A program made the translations under genes and the position numbers. A stretch of 64,000 bases of DNA from Rotaria sp. Silwood1 (taxonomy: Eukaryota; Rotifera; Eurotatoria; Philodinida; Philodinidae). The notes beneath the pieces were generated by a model that made no database searches, was not told the origin of the DNA, and saw only the letters and a program-made list of their open reading frames with translations. The DNA is taken from contig CAJNOP010000001.1 in assembly GCA_905250075.1 (NCBI GenBank), positions 4,002,514-4,066,513 of the forward strand, in the 5' to 3' direction. Of this stretch, positions 12,011 through 22,963 are shown in pieces (positions within the stretch are counted from its first letter, which is position 1; the number at the start of each line of letters is the position of its first letter).

Positions 12011-12826
12011 TTATGGTCGAAGAACTCGTTTAGCAACATGTCGAGCAGATTTTTTTGTTCCACTTTGTTTTGAATCTGCATTACCAGTCGTTATATTTGA
12101 AAGATTTTGTAATGAATTAAAATTATTATCATTTTCATTATTATCTCGTTTTGAACTTCCACCTGAATGTTGTCCTTGTAAATCAATAATTTTAATCATT
12201 GATAACATTTCTTTATTGTATTTATCTTGTTCATTGAGAGATTTTTTCTTTTTTTCATTAGCAATTTTTGCTTCATGTTTTAAAACATTTAATAAATTAG
12301 CACAATTTAAACACCATGTATCAAGCATATTTTCCATACGATTAAATGCTATTGAATTAACATCACGTGCAATAGCATATTCAACATTAAGACGATTATT
12401 TAATTGATCTAATTTTCCACGTATAACTTGTGCATAAATACCATCAATAATTATATCTTCAAGTTCACGTATACTATCAATTTGAAGTTGTTTCAATAAA
12501 AGTTCATAAGGTAGTATTCGAGCATGTATAGCAAGTGAAGCTAATGTTAATAATTGTAATTTACGACGTGCTAATGGAGATAAATTTAGAAAACGTGAAC
12601 GTTGCGATTCATAATCTGATATTGTTCCATAAGCAAATAATTCTAATGTTGATAAAACAAGTGGATGATCTTGTTTAAGAGAGTTTACAAGTGATTCAAG
12701 ACGAAGAAACTCATTGAAACCAAAGATATCCGGATGTTCAAGAACACGATTTACTAAATCAACAGCAGCTGAACCACGAACTGATTTAGCTAATAAAAGA
12801 AATTGTTGAGCAGCTGCAGATGACAT
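12011..12826 (-). CDS. COPS7: COP9 signalosome complex subunit 7
   Basis: Single-exon CDS of 271 aa, close to the 264-275 aa of animal CSN7A/B. CSN7 is a PCI-domain scaffold subunit of the COP9 signalosome, which removes NEDD8 from cullin-RING ubiquitin ligases. Family landmarks: FLLLAKSVRGSAAVDLVNRVLEHP at the N-terminus (residues 9-32, shown in part), LELFAYGTISDY (about 61-72), LTLASLAIHARILPYELLL in the middle of the PCI/winged-helix region, and ELEDIIIDGIYAQVIRGKLDQ (about 136-156), followed by a helical coiled segment with a Lys-rich stretch and a polar Asn/Ser-rich C-terminal tail. The ATG is directly preceded by TTTTTAG, which looks like a 3' splice site, so an intron in the 5' UTR is likely. 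No breaks seen. Confidence 0.93.
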   Translation of the reverse strand: MSSAAAQQFLLLAKSVRGSAAVDLVNRVLEHPDIFGFNEFLRLESLVNSLKQDHPLVLSTLELFAYGTISDYESQRSRFLNLSPLARRKLQLLTLASLAIHARILPYELLLKQLQIDSIRELEDIIIDGIYAQVIRGKLDQLNNRLNVEYAIARDVNSIAFNRMENMLDTWCLNCANLLNVLKHEAKIANEKKKKSLNEQDKYNKEMLSMIKIIDLQGQHSGGSSKRDNNENDNNFNSLQNLSNITTGNADSKQSGTKKSARHVAKRVLRP

Positions 12827-14681
12827 CTAAAAATTTCTATTATGTTTACAAATGTGATTCGCCAATCGAACTAATATTTTGTCTATAAGTAATTCTCGTA
12901 GGCTTGAGAATACTCTCAGAATTTCAAAGCAAAAGGATATATTCTTCTTGATATATTGAATATCCAAAAAAAACAATACGGTGTCACAAGGAAAGATGAA
13001 AAATGACAGTGTTTTCAATATTTGATATCTCAAGAGTAAGACACTCTTTTGGACGGAAGTCTTCAGCACACTATAAAGTCAAACAGACCTATCCATGGGT
13101 GAAATTTCAGGTCGCAATATCCTTATTAGATTTTTTCACCAATTCCTTGCTAGATATAAAAAAATTTAGTAAAATTGTAATAATTTCGGAAGAACAGTGC
13201 ATGACGACGAATACTTATAAGCTTCTCCTAGTCTTATCAGGCCATATGAATGGATAACATATCAGTTTGATTGACGAGTTATACTTTGAGAACTTTCCCT
13301 CGTAAGTTACAAGAGACGTTCTCGGTTAGTATATAAGCAATGAATTAGTTTTTTTTTCATATATTATTATTAAACAAAGATACTTAGATTTGAATTAGAA
13401 TCATTATATTGTCTTTGATGGTAATAGATGTAGAAACTTCATCATGAAGTTTACCCAGTTAAAGATTCGATTTTCAACTGGAGATTGAACTGTAATTTAC
13501 ATCTGCCCTTTACATTTAAGATATAATTGTAGCTGTTCAATTTATTTTTCTTAATTTAATGACTCGCTATGTATAACTTCTAATAATCTGACTAAAGTGA
13601 CAACTAGACTAGAAGTTTATTCGTGGAAATGCTTTTGATATCAATAGCTGAAATAAATGTCAAGCATGAAGGTCATCAGAAATTATTTTGTAAGTGGAGA
13701 TAGTCGGAATATTTCAAATAATTATATGTTATCAATCTAAATAACCAAAGAAAATTCTATTGTTTGCTATATGAAACAAAGCAACTAACTTGATTACCTG
13801 AGGAAATATAAGGATACACAAAAAATCTACTGTCAAAAACGATACGATGTTAATAATAGATGCTTCATCCTATGTAGCTGATAGTTTGTCAATTTTTCTG
13901 TTTTTATATTGCTTTTGTCCAATGTAGATGATTTCTAAATGTAATCTAAGTTACTATTTCCAATAACGTAGATTTATCAGTAAACTTCAGCAAAAAAAAA
14001 CGAAATTTAATATTCATATAAAGTTTTGTTTAATAGTGCAGATATCTCTGGAAGTAACCATCAAATAAATTCATTACTATATTCATCGTCTAGATTATTA
14101 CTATTTATTCCCTCTTCTATAAATGTTTACACATTACCACATGACTTATATAGGGATAAACGCACTTCTAAATATACAATTAATATCAAAAAGTTAAATT
14201 CGGGCGTAAACACAACACTCAAAAATACAACATTATTGCACAATTCTTCTAACCAATCATATACTTGACAACGAATTAAAACTAATAAAATGACACTAGT
14301 GTACGGCGCAAATATTTCTTGTTGATGAGGTTTATTTTGATAGTTGTTTTAACTTGAAGATAAGCTTATTCAATCACTAGAAAGTTTGCTAAAATCAACA
14401 GTAGTTGATTTCATATCGCCATGTATTTAGAATGTATTTTAGAAAGTAAACATTATCAACATCGGAAAATGGTAGAATGTCAATATCAAAACTGTCGAAA
14501 AAGAATTAGAATAGTGTTGTGAACAACTATAGACTGATCAATATACATTCTTACAGTTCTATATTGTTTTTAATAACGGAGTCAACACGCTTTTTCTTAC
14601 TTGTTTAAATATTATTCTAGTGCCAGAACTTCATGAATGTATAGGATTCCTAATGAACGATTATACGATAAAAGGAAATTC
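12827..14681. other. Gene-free stretch upstream of CSN7
   Basis: About 1.85 kb, AT-rich. Short frames at 13003-13257 and 14026-14268 show no family resemblance or splice context that I can support. The CSN7 promoter and 5' UTR are presumably at the left end. Confidence 0.45.
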
Positions 14682-14683
14682 TA

Positions 14684-15609
14684 CTTAGAGCATACCAAAA
14701 GTCCTTAAGGAGCTATATCAATCTCTTATAGAATGCTTGAAGAAATTTTCTGTTTTTATGTAGTAATAGAGAAAATGATGTTCTATTTTTCTATGCTACT
14801 TGATCAATCTTCAACCAATATCATCATAATAGAATTTTGATAAGAACTGTTTTTGTGTAAAACTTAACTAACGGGTGTGACAGATTAAATGTTTCAATCA
14901 CTTAATACATTGTATTAAACAACAAAATATACCACAAGATGCAGCGTGAAAAGCTCTACAATTTACATAAAGCCGCTTACTTTATAGTTGCATTTTTTGT
15001 TTTCAAAATGAACAAAATTTTGAGCGATCAATTTTCGATCGTACGAAAATGATATTTTTTGGTAGAAGATGGATTCATTTTTTCTTTTATTTCATCATTT
15101 TGTCACCTGATATCTTTTATTTAACAAATACAAAACACATCACAAGATGCATCATTAAAAGCTCTACAATTTACAAAGTAAAGTTTATTTTAATTGTGTA
15201 TTTCTCGTCAAAGAAATCAAAATTCTGTTCAACCAATTTTCACCGCCCCGAAAAAATTATGCGAAGAGAAATTCTGGTTTCTTATTTCATATATAAAATA
15301 AACTGTTCTTTATAAGTTGTAGAGCTTTTCACACTGCATTCTGTGGTATATTTTGTTTTTTAATACAACGTACTGAGTGATTGAAAGTTGAAACGCAAAG
15401 CGTATTAATCTGCCTCATCCGTTAGTTAAGTTTTACACAAAAACAGTTCTTATCGAAATTTTTATTATTATGATACTAGTTGAAGATAGATCAAATAGCA
15501 TAAAAAATAGAGCATCGTTTTCTCTATCACTACATAAAAAAAGAAAATTTCTTCAAGCATTCTATAAGAGATTGATATAGCTCCGTAAGGACTTTTGGTA
15601 TACTCTAAG
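14684..15609. mobile_element. Long inverted-repeat element with TA target-site duplication (926 bp)
   Basis: The arms, about 14684-14977 and 15319-15609, are reverse complements with only scattered differences. The termini read CTTAGAGCATACCAAAAG and CTTAGAGTATACCAAAAG, each flanked by TA (14682-14683 and 15610-15611), which is the Tc1/mariner-type target signature. The middle part contains a diverged direct copy of an arm segment: ACAAGATGCA...AAAGCTCTACAATTTACA occurs at about 14934 and again at about 15142. No transposase is encoded; the plus-strand frame at 15049-15315 lies across the repeat and is not convincing. Best call: a non-autonomous foldback/MITE-type element. Confidence 0.85.
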
Positions 15610-15699
15610 TATATCTCAAGTTTGTTTTAATCAACCAAATTGAATTTTTTTTCAATGATATAGTATTCATCAAAGTTTTTATTCATAAGGAAACTATGA

Positions 15700-16322
15700 A
15701 ATAGGTACTGTGTAGAACTTGCACTATTGACTTCAATAAGGAAGTACACTATTGATTAAATGCATTTCATCCTCTGATCTCAGCTATTATAAGTGCTGAA
15801 CATCTAAAATTTCTAACGATTATAAACTACCTTAGAAATCTAAGCTAGTGAGATCAAACCTACTTCATTCGCTTGAGTTGAAGAGCAGTTATGATCAATG
15901 GTACTTCTTCTACCTATGAGTTCTATGATTCAAGAAGGAAAGAATCTTATGACTCGGTGAGTCTATCATGATGTTGTCTTTTGATGCGACTATCCACGTA
16001 ACGAATTTCACCGAAAGCCATTTAAGTATTCTGAAGCTGCGAATATTTTACATAATGATAGATTGATGAGATCATATCATCTTTCCCTTGTTAAATTATA
16101 GAACTCATATTGCGACGAGCTATCATATATCATAATTTCTCTTCAACTCTAGCAATCGTAACTGGGCTGGTCTCGTTGGAGAAAATTCCTAAGATAGTAC
16201 ATATGCTAAAAATGTAAGATACATAGCCTTAAGAATGACTAATATTATAGGAGAATGCTGTTGATCAGTAGTGTATTTCTTTATTGAAGTCAACAGTGCT
16301 AGTTAACACAAGTAGTATTTGG
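15700..16322. mobile_element. Second long inverted-repeat element (~620 bp)
   Basis: Starting 90 bp after the preceding element, the arms of about 290-310 bp (15700-15995 and 16005-16322) pair as imperfect reverse complements. Matching blocks include TTGACTTCAATAA(G/A)GAA(G/A)TACACTA near the ends, GAGTTGAAGAG, TATGAGTTCTAT and TCTATCAT(G/T)ATG near the centre. The arms are visibly more diverged than those of the first element, so it is older or from another family. There is almost no spacer. No target duplication was recognised. Confidence 0.75.
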
Positions 16323-16899
16323 CGATATCCTTGTGAACAAAAACTTCAAAGATTCTTCTATCATCGAGAGAAAAACACAATTCCGATAAATTAAAGCAGG
16401 CTCGAGATATTGAACGCTTTTATTGTCTAGTTATTTTATGGTCCACTCTGTATCTATCAGTGCGAAGAATCACGAATAATCTCTTATTTTGTCTTACAAA
16501 CTAGGAAAACTTCAAGGAGATTAACAAACAACTACTATTTCTCTGTCAAGCAATATTTCTCATTTCGAGTCCCAAAAAAAAAACGACAAACAGAGCTAAC
16601 TGCAAATAGATCCTATGTCTCTATATGAAAATTCTTTTGTCTTGTTACTTATTGAATCTTAATGTTATCCAATAAAGCCTTGATCAATGAAAAATAATAC
16701 AAGGTTTCTATGTGAAAACATTCGAATGTTCACAATTAATTTGAATTTGTTTCGGTCTTCTTCTTATTACAACAAATTCAATTGATTGCTTTTCTTTCCA
16801 TTTTATACTGTCCATATTTATATATGATGAAAAGAAAACAACACTAAAATCAAACAATAGAGCATTCTTATAATTTGTCTGAGTTCATTCGACCATTTT
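16323..16899. other. Gene-free stretch downstream of the 437-aa protein gene
   Basis: AT-rich, no coding signal seen; ends at the likely polyadenylation signal of the minus-strand gene. Confidence 0.4.
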
Positions 16900-16905
16900 T
16901 TTATT
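16900..16905 (-). promoter_or_regulatory. AATAAA of the 437-aa protein gene
   Basis: Minus-strand AATAAA only 4 bp after the stop codon at 16910; plausible but unusually close. Confidence 0.4.
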
Positions 16906-16909
16906 CGTC

Positions 16910-18275
16910 TTAAATATGCTGATTTGAATAATTTTGTGATGGTATAAGACATTGATCAAGTGATATTAAGCGAACACGATCTTTAACTTGTAAACAAGTT
17001 ATATGTTGAAATTGACATGGATTTGATATTGATGATTTATTAATATTTTGATTTTTTCGATGTTTTCTTAATATTGAACCACATGATGAACTTCTATGAT
17101 GTCTATTTGATATTATGGTTGAAAATAAATGTTCATAACGTTTATCATTTCGTATTGATTGATAATAAGAATAAAAATCTTTTGATGCTGATAAATCATT
17201 AAAACGAAGTACAGCAAGTGTTATTTGGTCAGATAAACGAAATGTTATATGTTGTGCACGAGCTTGTTTGACGTCACTAAATCCATTTATCGTGTCTTGC
17301 CATACTGGAAAACCAGAACCATGTTCAGCAATAATTAAAGATAAACGTGATTGACGTTTTGGATCTGTACCTGAATTGAGTAACCATACAGGTAAACCAT
17401 GTTGAAATAATATCCAATCTTCAAGTTTAGCTAAACGATCAGTTGTTGTTATATATAGATCGCATAAACAACGACAAGCAAATACTTGAGTACCAATACT
17501 TCGATAAGATGATTCAACTTTAAGAATATCGTTTGCAGATAGAACTGTTCGAGTAGATGATGAAACAAAATGATGAGGAGTTTGCGAACGAGGACGAGTA
17601 TTATTATCATAGATTATTGAAGCTGGTAACGGTAAATTATTATCTAAGTCTTTATCTTCCGTTTTACTAATTAATGATTTTCGAGGAACTAAAAATAAAA
17701 CTTTTTTTTTGTTTACAATTAACTTTGATATTAAAATTACCAGGCAAAGTTGTTGGTTTATAATCTTCATCATCCATTGCTAATCGATCACAACTTTTTG
17801 CTCGTTGTTGTTCTTGTTGTTGATAATTATTTAAAATAATTGGTTTTTTATAATTTGGTTCTTGTAATAAATCAGTAAAACGTTTTTCAATTGTTTCAAG
17901 TTCTTCACAGCTAAGCCAACCATCATCTTTATCATGTTGTTTAGAAATTTCATTTGATGATAATTGTTGATTAATAACAAGTGGTGATATACGTGCAACA
18001 GGTGTATGATTTGTTTTATATTGTTGACGAATTTTAAGTGATTGCATAGAATGATAATTTGTATTGTTTGATTTTGACAAGTGAAATGATGATTTTGCAG
18101 AACGAAGTGGTAGAAATGTTGATGATGAACGAGATGATTGAGATAAAGAACTGTTATTATGATTATGATTATTATTGTTATTATTATTATTATTGTAGCA
18201 ACTGCTTGATGAGGTAGAAGAAGTAGATGATGATGAAACTGCTGAATAGCGATCGGATGATAATGTCGTTGGCAT
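16910..18275 (-). CDS. Uncharacterised 437-aa protein with Ser/Asn-rich N-terminus and a PH/EVH1-like region
   Basis: Two exons, 18275-17741 and 17688-16910 (1314 nt), joined across a 52-bp GT..AG intron in phase. Residues 1-60 are low complexity (Ser/Thr runs, then nine Asn in a row encoded by an AAT repeat), probably disordered. The C-terminal half holds an ordered block of about 120 residues: a CRCLCDLYITT segment, then LEDWILFQHGLPVWLLNSG, GSGFPVWQDTING and LAVLRFNDLSASKDFYSYY. The alternation of strands ending in an amphipathic helix with residues like SASKDFY resembles PH-superfamily domains such as EVH1/WH1, which bind proline-rich peptides; this fold call is inference only. No membrane segment or signal peptide. 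I do not recognise a named family. Codon usage matches the neighbouring intact genes, so it looks like a functional gene. Confidence 0.75.
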
Positions 18276-21200
18276 TCTCTAATGGAAAGAAAGAGAAAGA
18301 TAATCAATTCCGATCAAAAATGGTAATCAATGCAATAGCTGATGTTCGTTTAGTTATGCGTTTAGTTGACAATATGACATAGTCTAGAATAGAATATAAA
18401 ATAGTAAATGAAACTGCTCAATAGATTGCGTGTTTAAAAATAAGTTTACAAATTAAAAGAAAAAAAGAATATCGTGCGTGTATATGTAAAGTTCTTGAAT
18501 AATAATAAATACAATTGTCGACCAATGAAGACAATATGTGAGTATGTTTGTTATTGCACTTCGTTTTCTTTCTCTTTCTCTTAATTGTTGTAGAAGAAGA
18601 TGACCATTACTACTACTATTAATATATCATGGGGCGTATGTGAGTCAACATGCCACACAACTATAGTGTCCAATTGTGGTGACAAAAAAAAATCAGACAA
18701 AAGGAAGAAAGAAAGAAAGAAAAAAAAAGGACATCAAGTATTTGTTGCAGGAAATTTGTTCGTCTATTTAAATATAAGGAAAGAGACAATTATATTTTTT
18801 TATAATACTATCTTATTTGTATCACTAGATATAATCAATTGAAAACAAAAAGAATCTACTAGGTCATTTCTATTTATTTAGATACAATGTTACACTTGAG
18901 ATGATGTTGAGATATATATATATGTATAAAGTGTTTAATTTAATCATATGAAATTGAATGAACGAATTTACACACGATTTATGTCGGATCGATTACAAAC
19001 AACTAAATCAATGAACAAACTAAAAGAAAACGTTGTAGGTCAACTGATTTGTTTATAGTTGTTTCTAATTTAACCTTCTCATTTATATCAAGTTTGATAA
19101 TAACATTCATAATTGTATATATGTAACGTAACAACAATCGCATAATTCCATCATGTTACTTCACCAGCATTTTCTTTTTTCTGTCAGGCTACTAAACAAT
19201 TCATTAATGTTTATGATTCTACCAGAGGCATTTTCCTTTTTTTATGCTTGATTCAGAGAATTGTATTGGTCCCTTCATTAGTAGCCTTCGTTCTGCCACC
19301 CACTGTGTTTGTCTGGACGTGCTCAGCTATGCTTATACTACTTCTTGATTACATACACATTTGCTGATTTAATAATTCTCTTCCTTCACTCTTCCATCTT
19401 ATATGCTTTATATACATACACTTGAAATAGTTTTTTCTTCTACTTACCTGCTGTTTGATTATTTGAAACATGTTATTGTCATATAATAAAGGAAGACTGT
19501 GCTATATTTATTTATTTGCATGGATCTTGTAATATTATAAGATGTTGCTCTTTTCTCGATTAGTATCAAAATGTGTCTTTCTTTTTTCTTCTTTCGTTCA
19601 TTCAATACTGTTACTTCATACATATATATATATATATGATCACACATCGAACATTTTTAGCATTTCATTCATGATCTATTACGTATAATTCTCCTCTCAT
19701 AATGATTAAAAAAAAAAGAATGATATTGATACGATTTTCTCTTGTGACACAAAGAAAGTGCATTAAAAATATGTATGAACAAGGGGAATGTATTACACAA
19801 CTTAAATAGATAGTTACAAAATTTTCCATCTTCCAAGGATCAAATGTCCCATACGTATGATATTCTCTTCATCACATTGCAAATTTATCATCATCATTAA
19901 TATTATTACTATTGGCACTTTACCTTTGTCGTTGAGTTGATGACAGTCGAATGTTGATGACGAAAGAATTGGTCGACCGATGAACAAGAAAATGATGATG
20001 ATAGAAGTGTTAAAAGAAATACATTTGAAGGTTAAAAAGAACTTTTTCTTTTAATATACTTGTATATTCTCTAGATAATGAATAATGAACATTTCGGAAT
20101 GTTCAAATAATAAGCTTCATAGACAATAAAAAGATTTATATTTATCTAGTGCATATCTGAAATGAAGTTTTGAAGATCTGTTCATGTATATTTATGATGA
20201 CAAATCAAGGACAAAGATGAATCTATTAGGATAAACATTGACTTGTAAATGAATAAATGATAATTAGATATTGGGGATCAAGGTTTTTGTTAGTTTCAAA
20301 AATCTAAAACAAGTTCTCTACAAAATTAAAACCAATAGTAACAGTTATAATTTTCTTTACATTTACAACGGTGAATATAATCTTCGATTTTCTTCCAAAA
20401 TACTCAAGTAATTGTATGTCCATAGCTATAGTCATCAAATAATAAGCTTTCGTCTTTCATTTCAAGCTATTCAACATATCTATTAGATGTTGTTCGATAT
20501 TTGGAATTCATTAACAATACGTTCAGAAATATTTTATGATATCATTTCAGACGATTTTAATCTCATCCAATAGAAAAAAACGCATTGGACTAACGATACT
20601 ATGAAACATAAAAAGCAACAAATTGTTATCCTAAATAAAATAATATACCGAATATAACTAAATCTTATTGGAAAACACAATCATTCATCAAAGTTCTCGT
20701 ACTACCTGTTGGTTTTAGAATGAAAATCCATTTCAACTGGATTATGTAAAGTCCATAAAAATATTTCAATCTTTGATCCCTTTAATTTAGCCAATCAATA
20801 TTACTATTCGAACTAATAGTGACTCATACATGATCAATAAGCGATGACATTATGAAACTTCGAGTTCAATGATGTAAGATTTCATGTGCCATTAAAATTT
20901 TATCAGTATTTTGAAAGCGTTCTATCATCAATTTTATACAGATACCAACGAAGATCATCAGCGTTAACAATATAAAACTATATCCAAACAACATTTTATT
21001 TCGTATACTTTAGAGTCTCATCCCATTACGATAAATTCATAAATGTAAAGTGAAATCCTGTGCAAATAATGTCATATTATATAAAACAGAGACAGTCATA
21101 GATGGTTTTTGCTCTGAACTTGTATGATGTGGCAATAAAAGACCACATTTAAAGTAGTATGAATAATATATATACATGGAAAAAAACTATGTATAATTGA

Positions 21201-21757
21201 TCTAAAAACTGTATTCAAGATTGAGCTTTGACCTAAGTTAGAATGCCCGATAAGAACGAAAAATAAATATATATATATATATATATATACATTAATAATG
21301 TTTACAAACCTATTGGAAAAGTATTTGCAACATAAATAACAGACATAATTACTGATTCTAAATATTTGAGATACATTCAACTTTTTAAATTAAACAAACG
21401 AATTCTAGATTATCATTTCAATAGATTACATTTAGTATTGTCAGCAAGTGGCGCCCTCTAACATAAGTTCATTAATATATTAGTACAAAAAATAAAATAA
21501 AAGTTTTGAACAAACTCAATGAATATACTTTTAATTAAAATAATACATTAATTTGTTGATATTTTCTATTTGTTGTTATGAAAAAAACAAACTATTATAG
21601 TGGTTAAGAATTCTATCTTTCAAGATGGTTGTCATTTGTTGAAGAGAAGAGAAAAATCAACAACTAAACAAAATACGAGGTTTCGTTCGTTTAATTTTTA
21701 ATATTTTCTAGATTTGCATAGGCAACCAAGCCAATTATTTTATAAAAACAAAAACGA
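18276..21757. other. Gene-free stretch of about 3.5 kb
   Basis: Holds the shared upstream regions of the 437-aa protein gene (minus) and the ATP synthase gene (plus), which are divergently transcribed. It has purine-rich tracts (about 18690-18730), short TA runs and no coding exon that I can support. The frames at 18600-18842 and 21096-21380 are low complexity. Confidence 0.45.
21268..21291. repeat. TA dinucleotide microsatellite
   Basis: Uninterrupted alternating TA over about 24 bp in intergenic DNA; a similar shorter run is at 19621-19637. Confidence 0.8.
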
Positions 21758-22208
21758 ATGGCATCATTAACACGCTTTTCATTAACATCATCATCGGCAT
21801 TATGTCGTTTATTAATTAATCGCAATGCTGGTCTTATTCAACAACATTTACCTTCAATGATTATTCCGTCCGCTGCACAACAACGATCAATTGCTACTAC
21901 ACCTATTCGTCGTGATATTGATTCAGCAGCTAAATATATTGGAGCTGGTGCTGCAACTGTTGGTGTTGCTGGTGCTGGTGCCGGTTAGTTGAATTTTCTT
22001 TTTTTTTGAATTAAGAAAATAAGTATGTTTGTGTTTTTGTTTTCTCTTAGGTATTGGTACAGTATTCGGTTCACTTGTTGTCGCCTATGCAAGAAATCCA
22101 AGTTTAAAACAACAACTCTTCTCATATGCCATTTTGGGTTTCGCTCTGTCCGAGGCTATGGGTCTCTTCTGTCTGATGATGGCTTTTATGTTATTATTCG
22201 CCTTCTAG
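21758..22208 (+). CDS. ATP5MC: Mitochondrial ATP synthase F0 subunit c
   Basis: Two exons, 21758-21983 and 22051-22208, give 127 aa. Residues 1-52 are an Arg/Ser/Ala-rich mitochondrial targeting sequence ending near TTPIRR; the mature proteolipid of about 75 aa starts at [10 protein letters not shown]. It has the two-helix hairpin: a Gly/Ala-rich helix 1 ([15 protein letters not shown]), the conserved polar loop ARNPSLKQQ (residues 89-97) and helix 2 with the proton-carrying Glu E110 in LSEAMGLF. Several copies form the rotating c-ring in the inner membrane. The intron splits a Gly codon at the end of helix 1. Length and motifs are normal for animals. Confidence 0.97.
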
Positions 22209-22456
22209 AACATTGTTTTCTCTTTTTCTTTCAACTATCTACTTCCCATACATAAAAAAGTATTTAGGCGATCTTTTCTGTTCTTTTTTTTTCTATTTGT
22301 CCTGATTTCATTATATTTCACCAGTAGACTATTGGTCTTGTTAGTCCTAGACATATTTTTGTCACCAAAACAAAAAGAAGAAAAACAACTCCATCATTAC
22401 TTGTCTGCTCTTTCTCTCTTTTTTTTATGATAAACTTTGCTTTATACCATCCTTGA

Positions 22457-22462
22457 AATAAA
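22457..22462 (+). promoter_or_regulatory. AATAAA of ATP synthase subunit c gene
   Basis: Canonical polyadenylation hexamer 249 bp past the stop; the sequence 22209-22963 otherwise is 3' UTR and spacer without visible coding content. Confidence 0.5.
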
Positions 22463-22963
22463 TTCAAAAAAGAAAATAGAGACAAATGAATAATTTTAAA
22501 TATTCATTCATCATTCTCTACATCAATGGATTTGAACAAAAAAATAATAAAATCGAAAGAATAATCTTGTGAACGAAAATAGAATAGGTGAGACCGGATC
22601 AACTGCTAACGGTTTCATCTCTGACGTGGATAGCGCATGCATTTATATTTGGTTTTCTGATTGCTGTGTTTGATCGTTATGATTTGAAAGATACAGAAAA
22701 TATTCAACTAATATTTTTTAAAAATCATTACAGTTTTAAAAGATAATTTATATATTTCCAAATGTAGATTTACCTTTGATACTTATTTTTGGATAAAAGA
22801 CACCAAAATATAATAAGTTAAATTTACGCGCGTGTAATATGCAATCATTTGTCATATGCGATCGATGTTGTAGAAAAAATATTCATTTTTTATTTTGATT
22901 ACCAATTACGTTTATTTTTTTTATTGTCATGTTCATATCGAAAAGAAAAATGATTCAAAAACG

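Noticed and set aside
15049..15315. 88-codon frame inside the inverted-repeat element
   Set aside because: It runs into the right arm and has no transposase-like feature.
17831..18307. Alternative 158-codon frame over the 437-aa protein gene
   Set aside because: Shadow frame made of Ile/His repeats from the AAT/ATC-rich stretch; the other frame has the conserved block and the correct splice phase.
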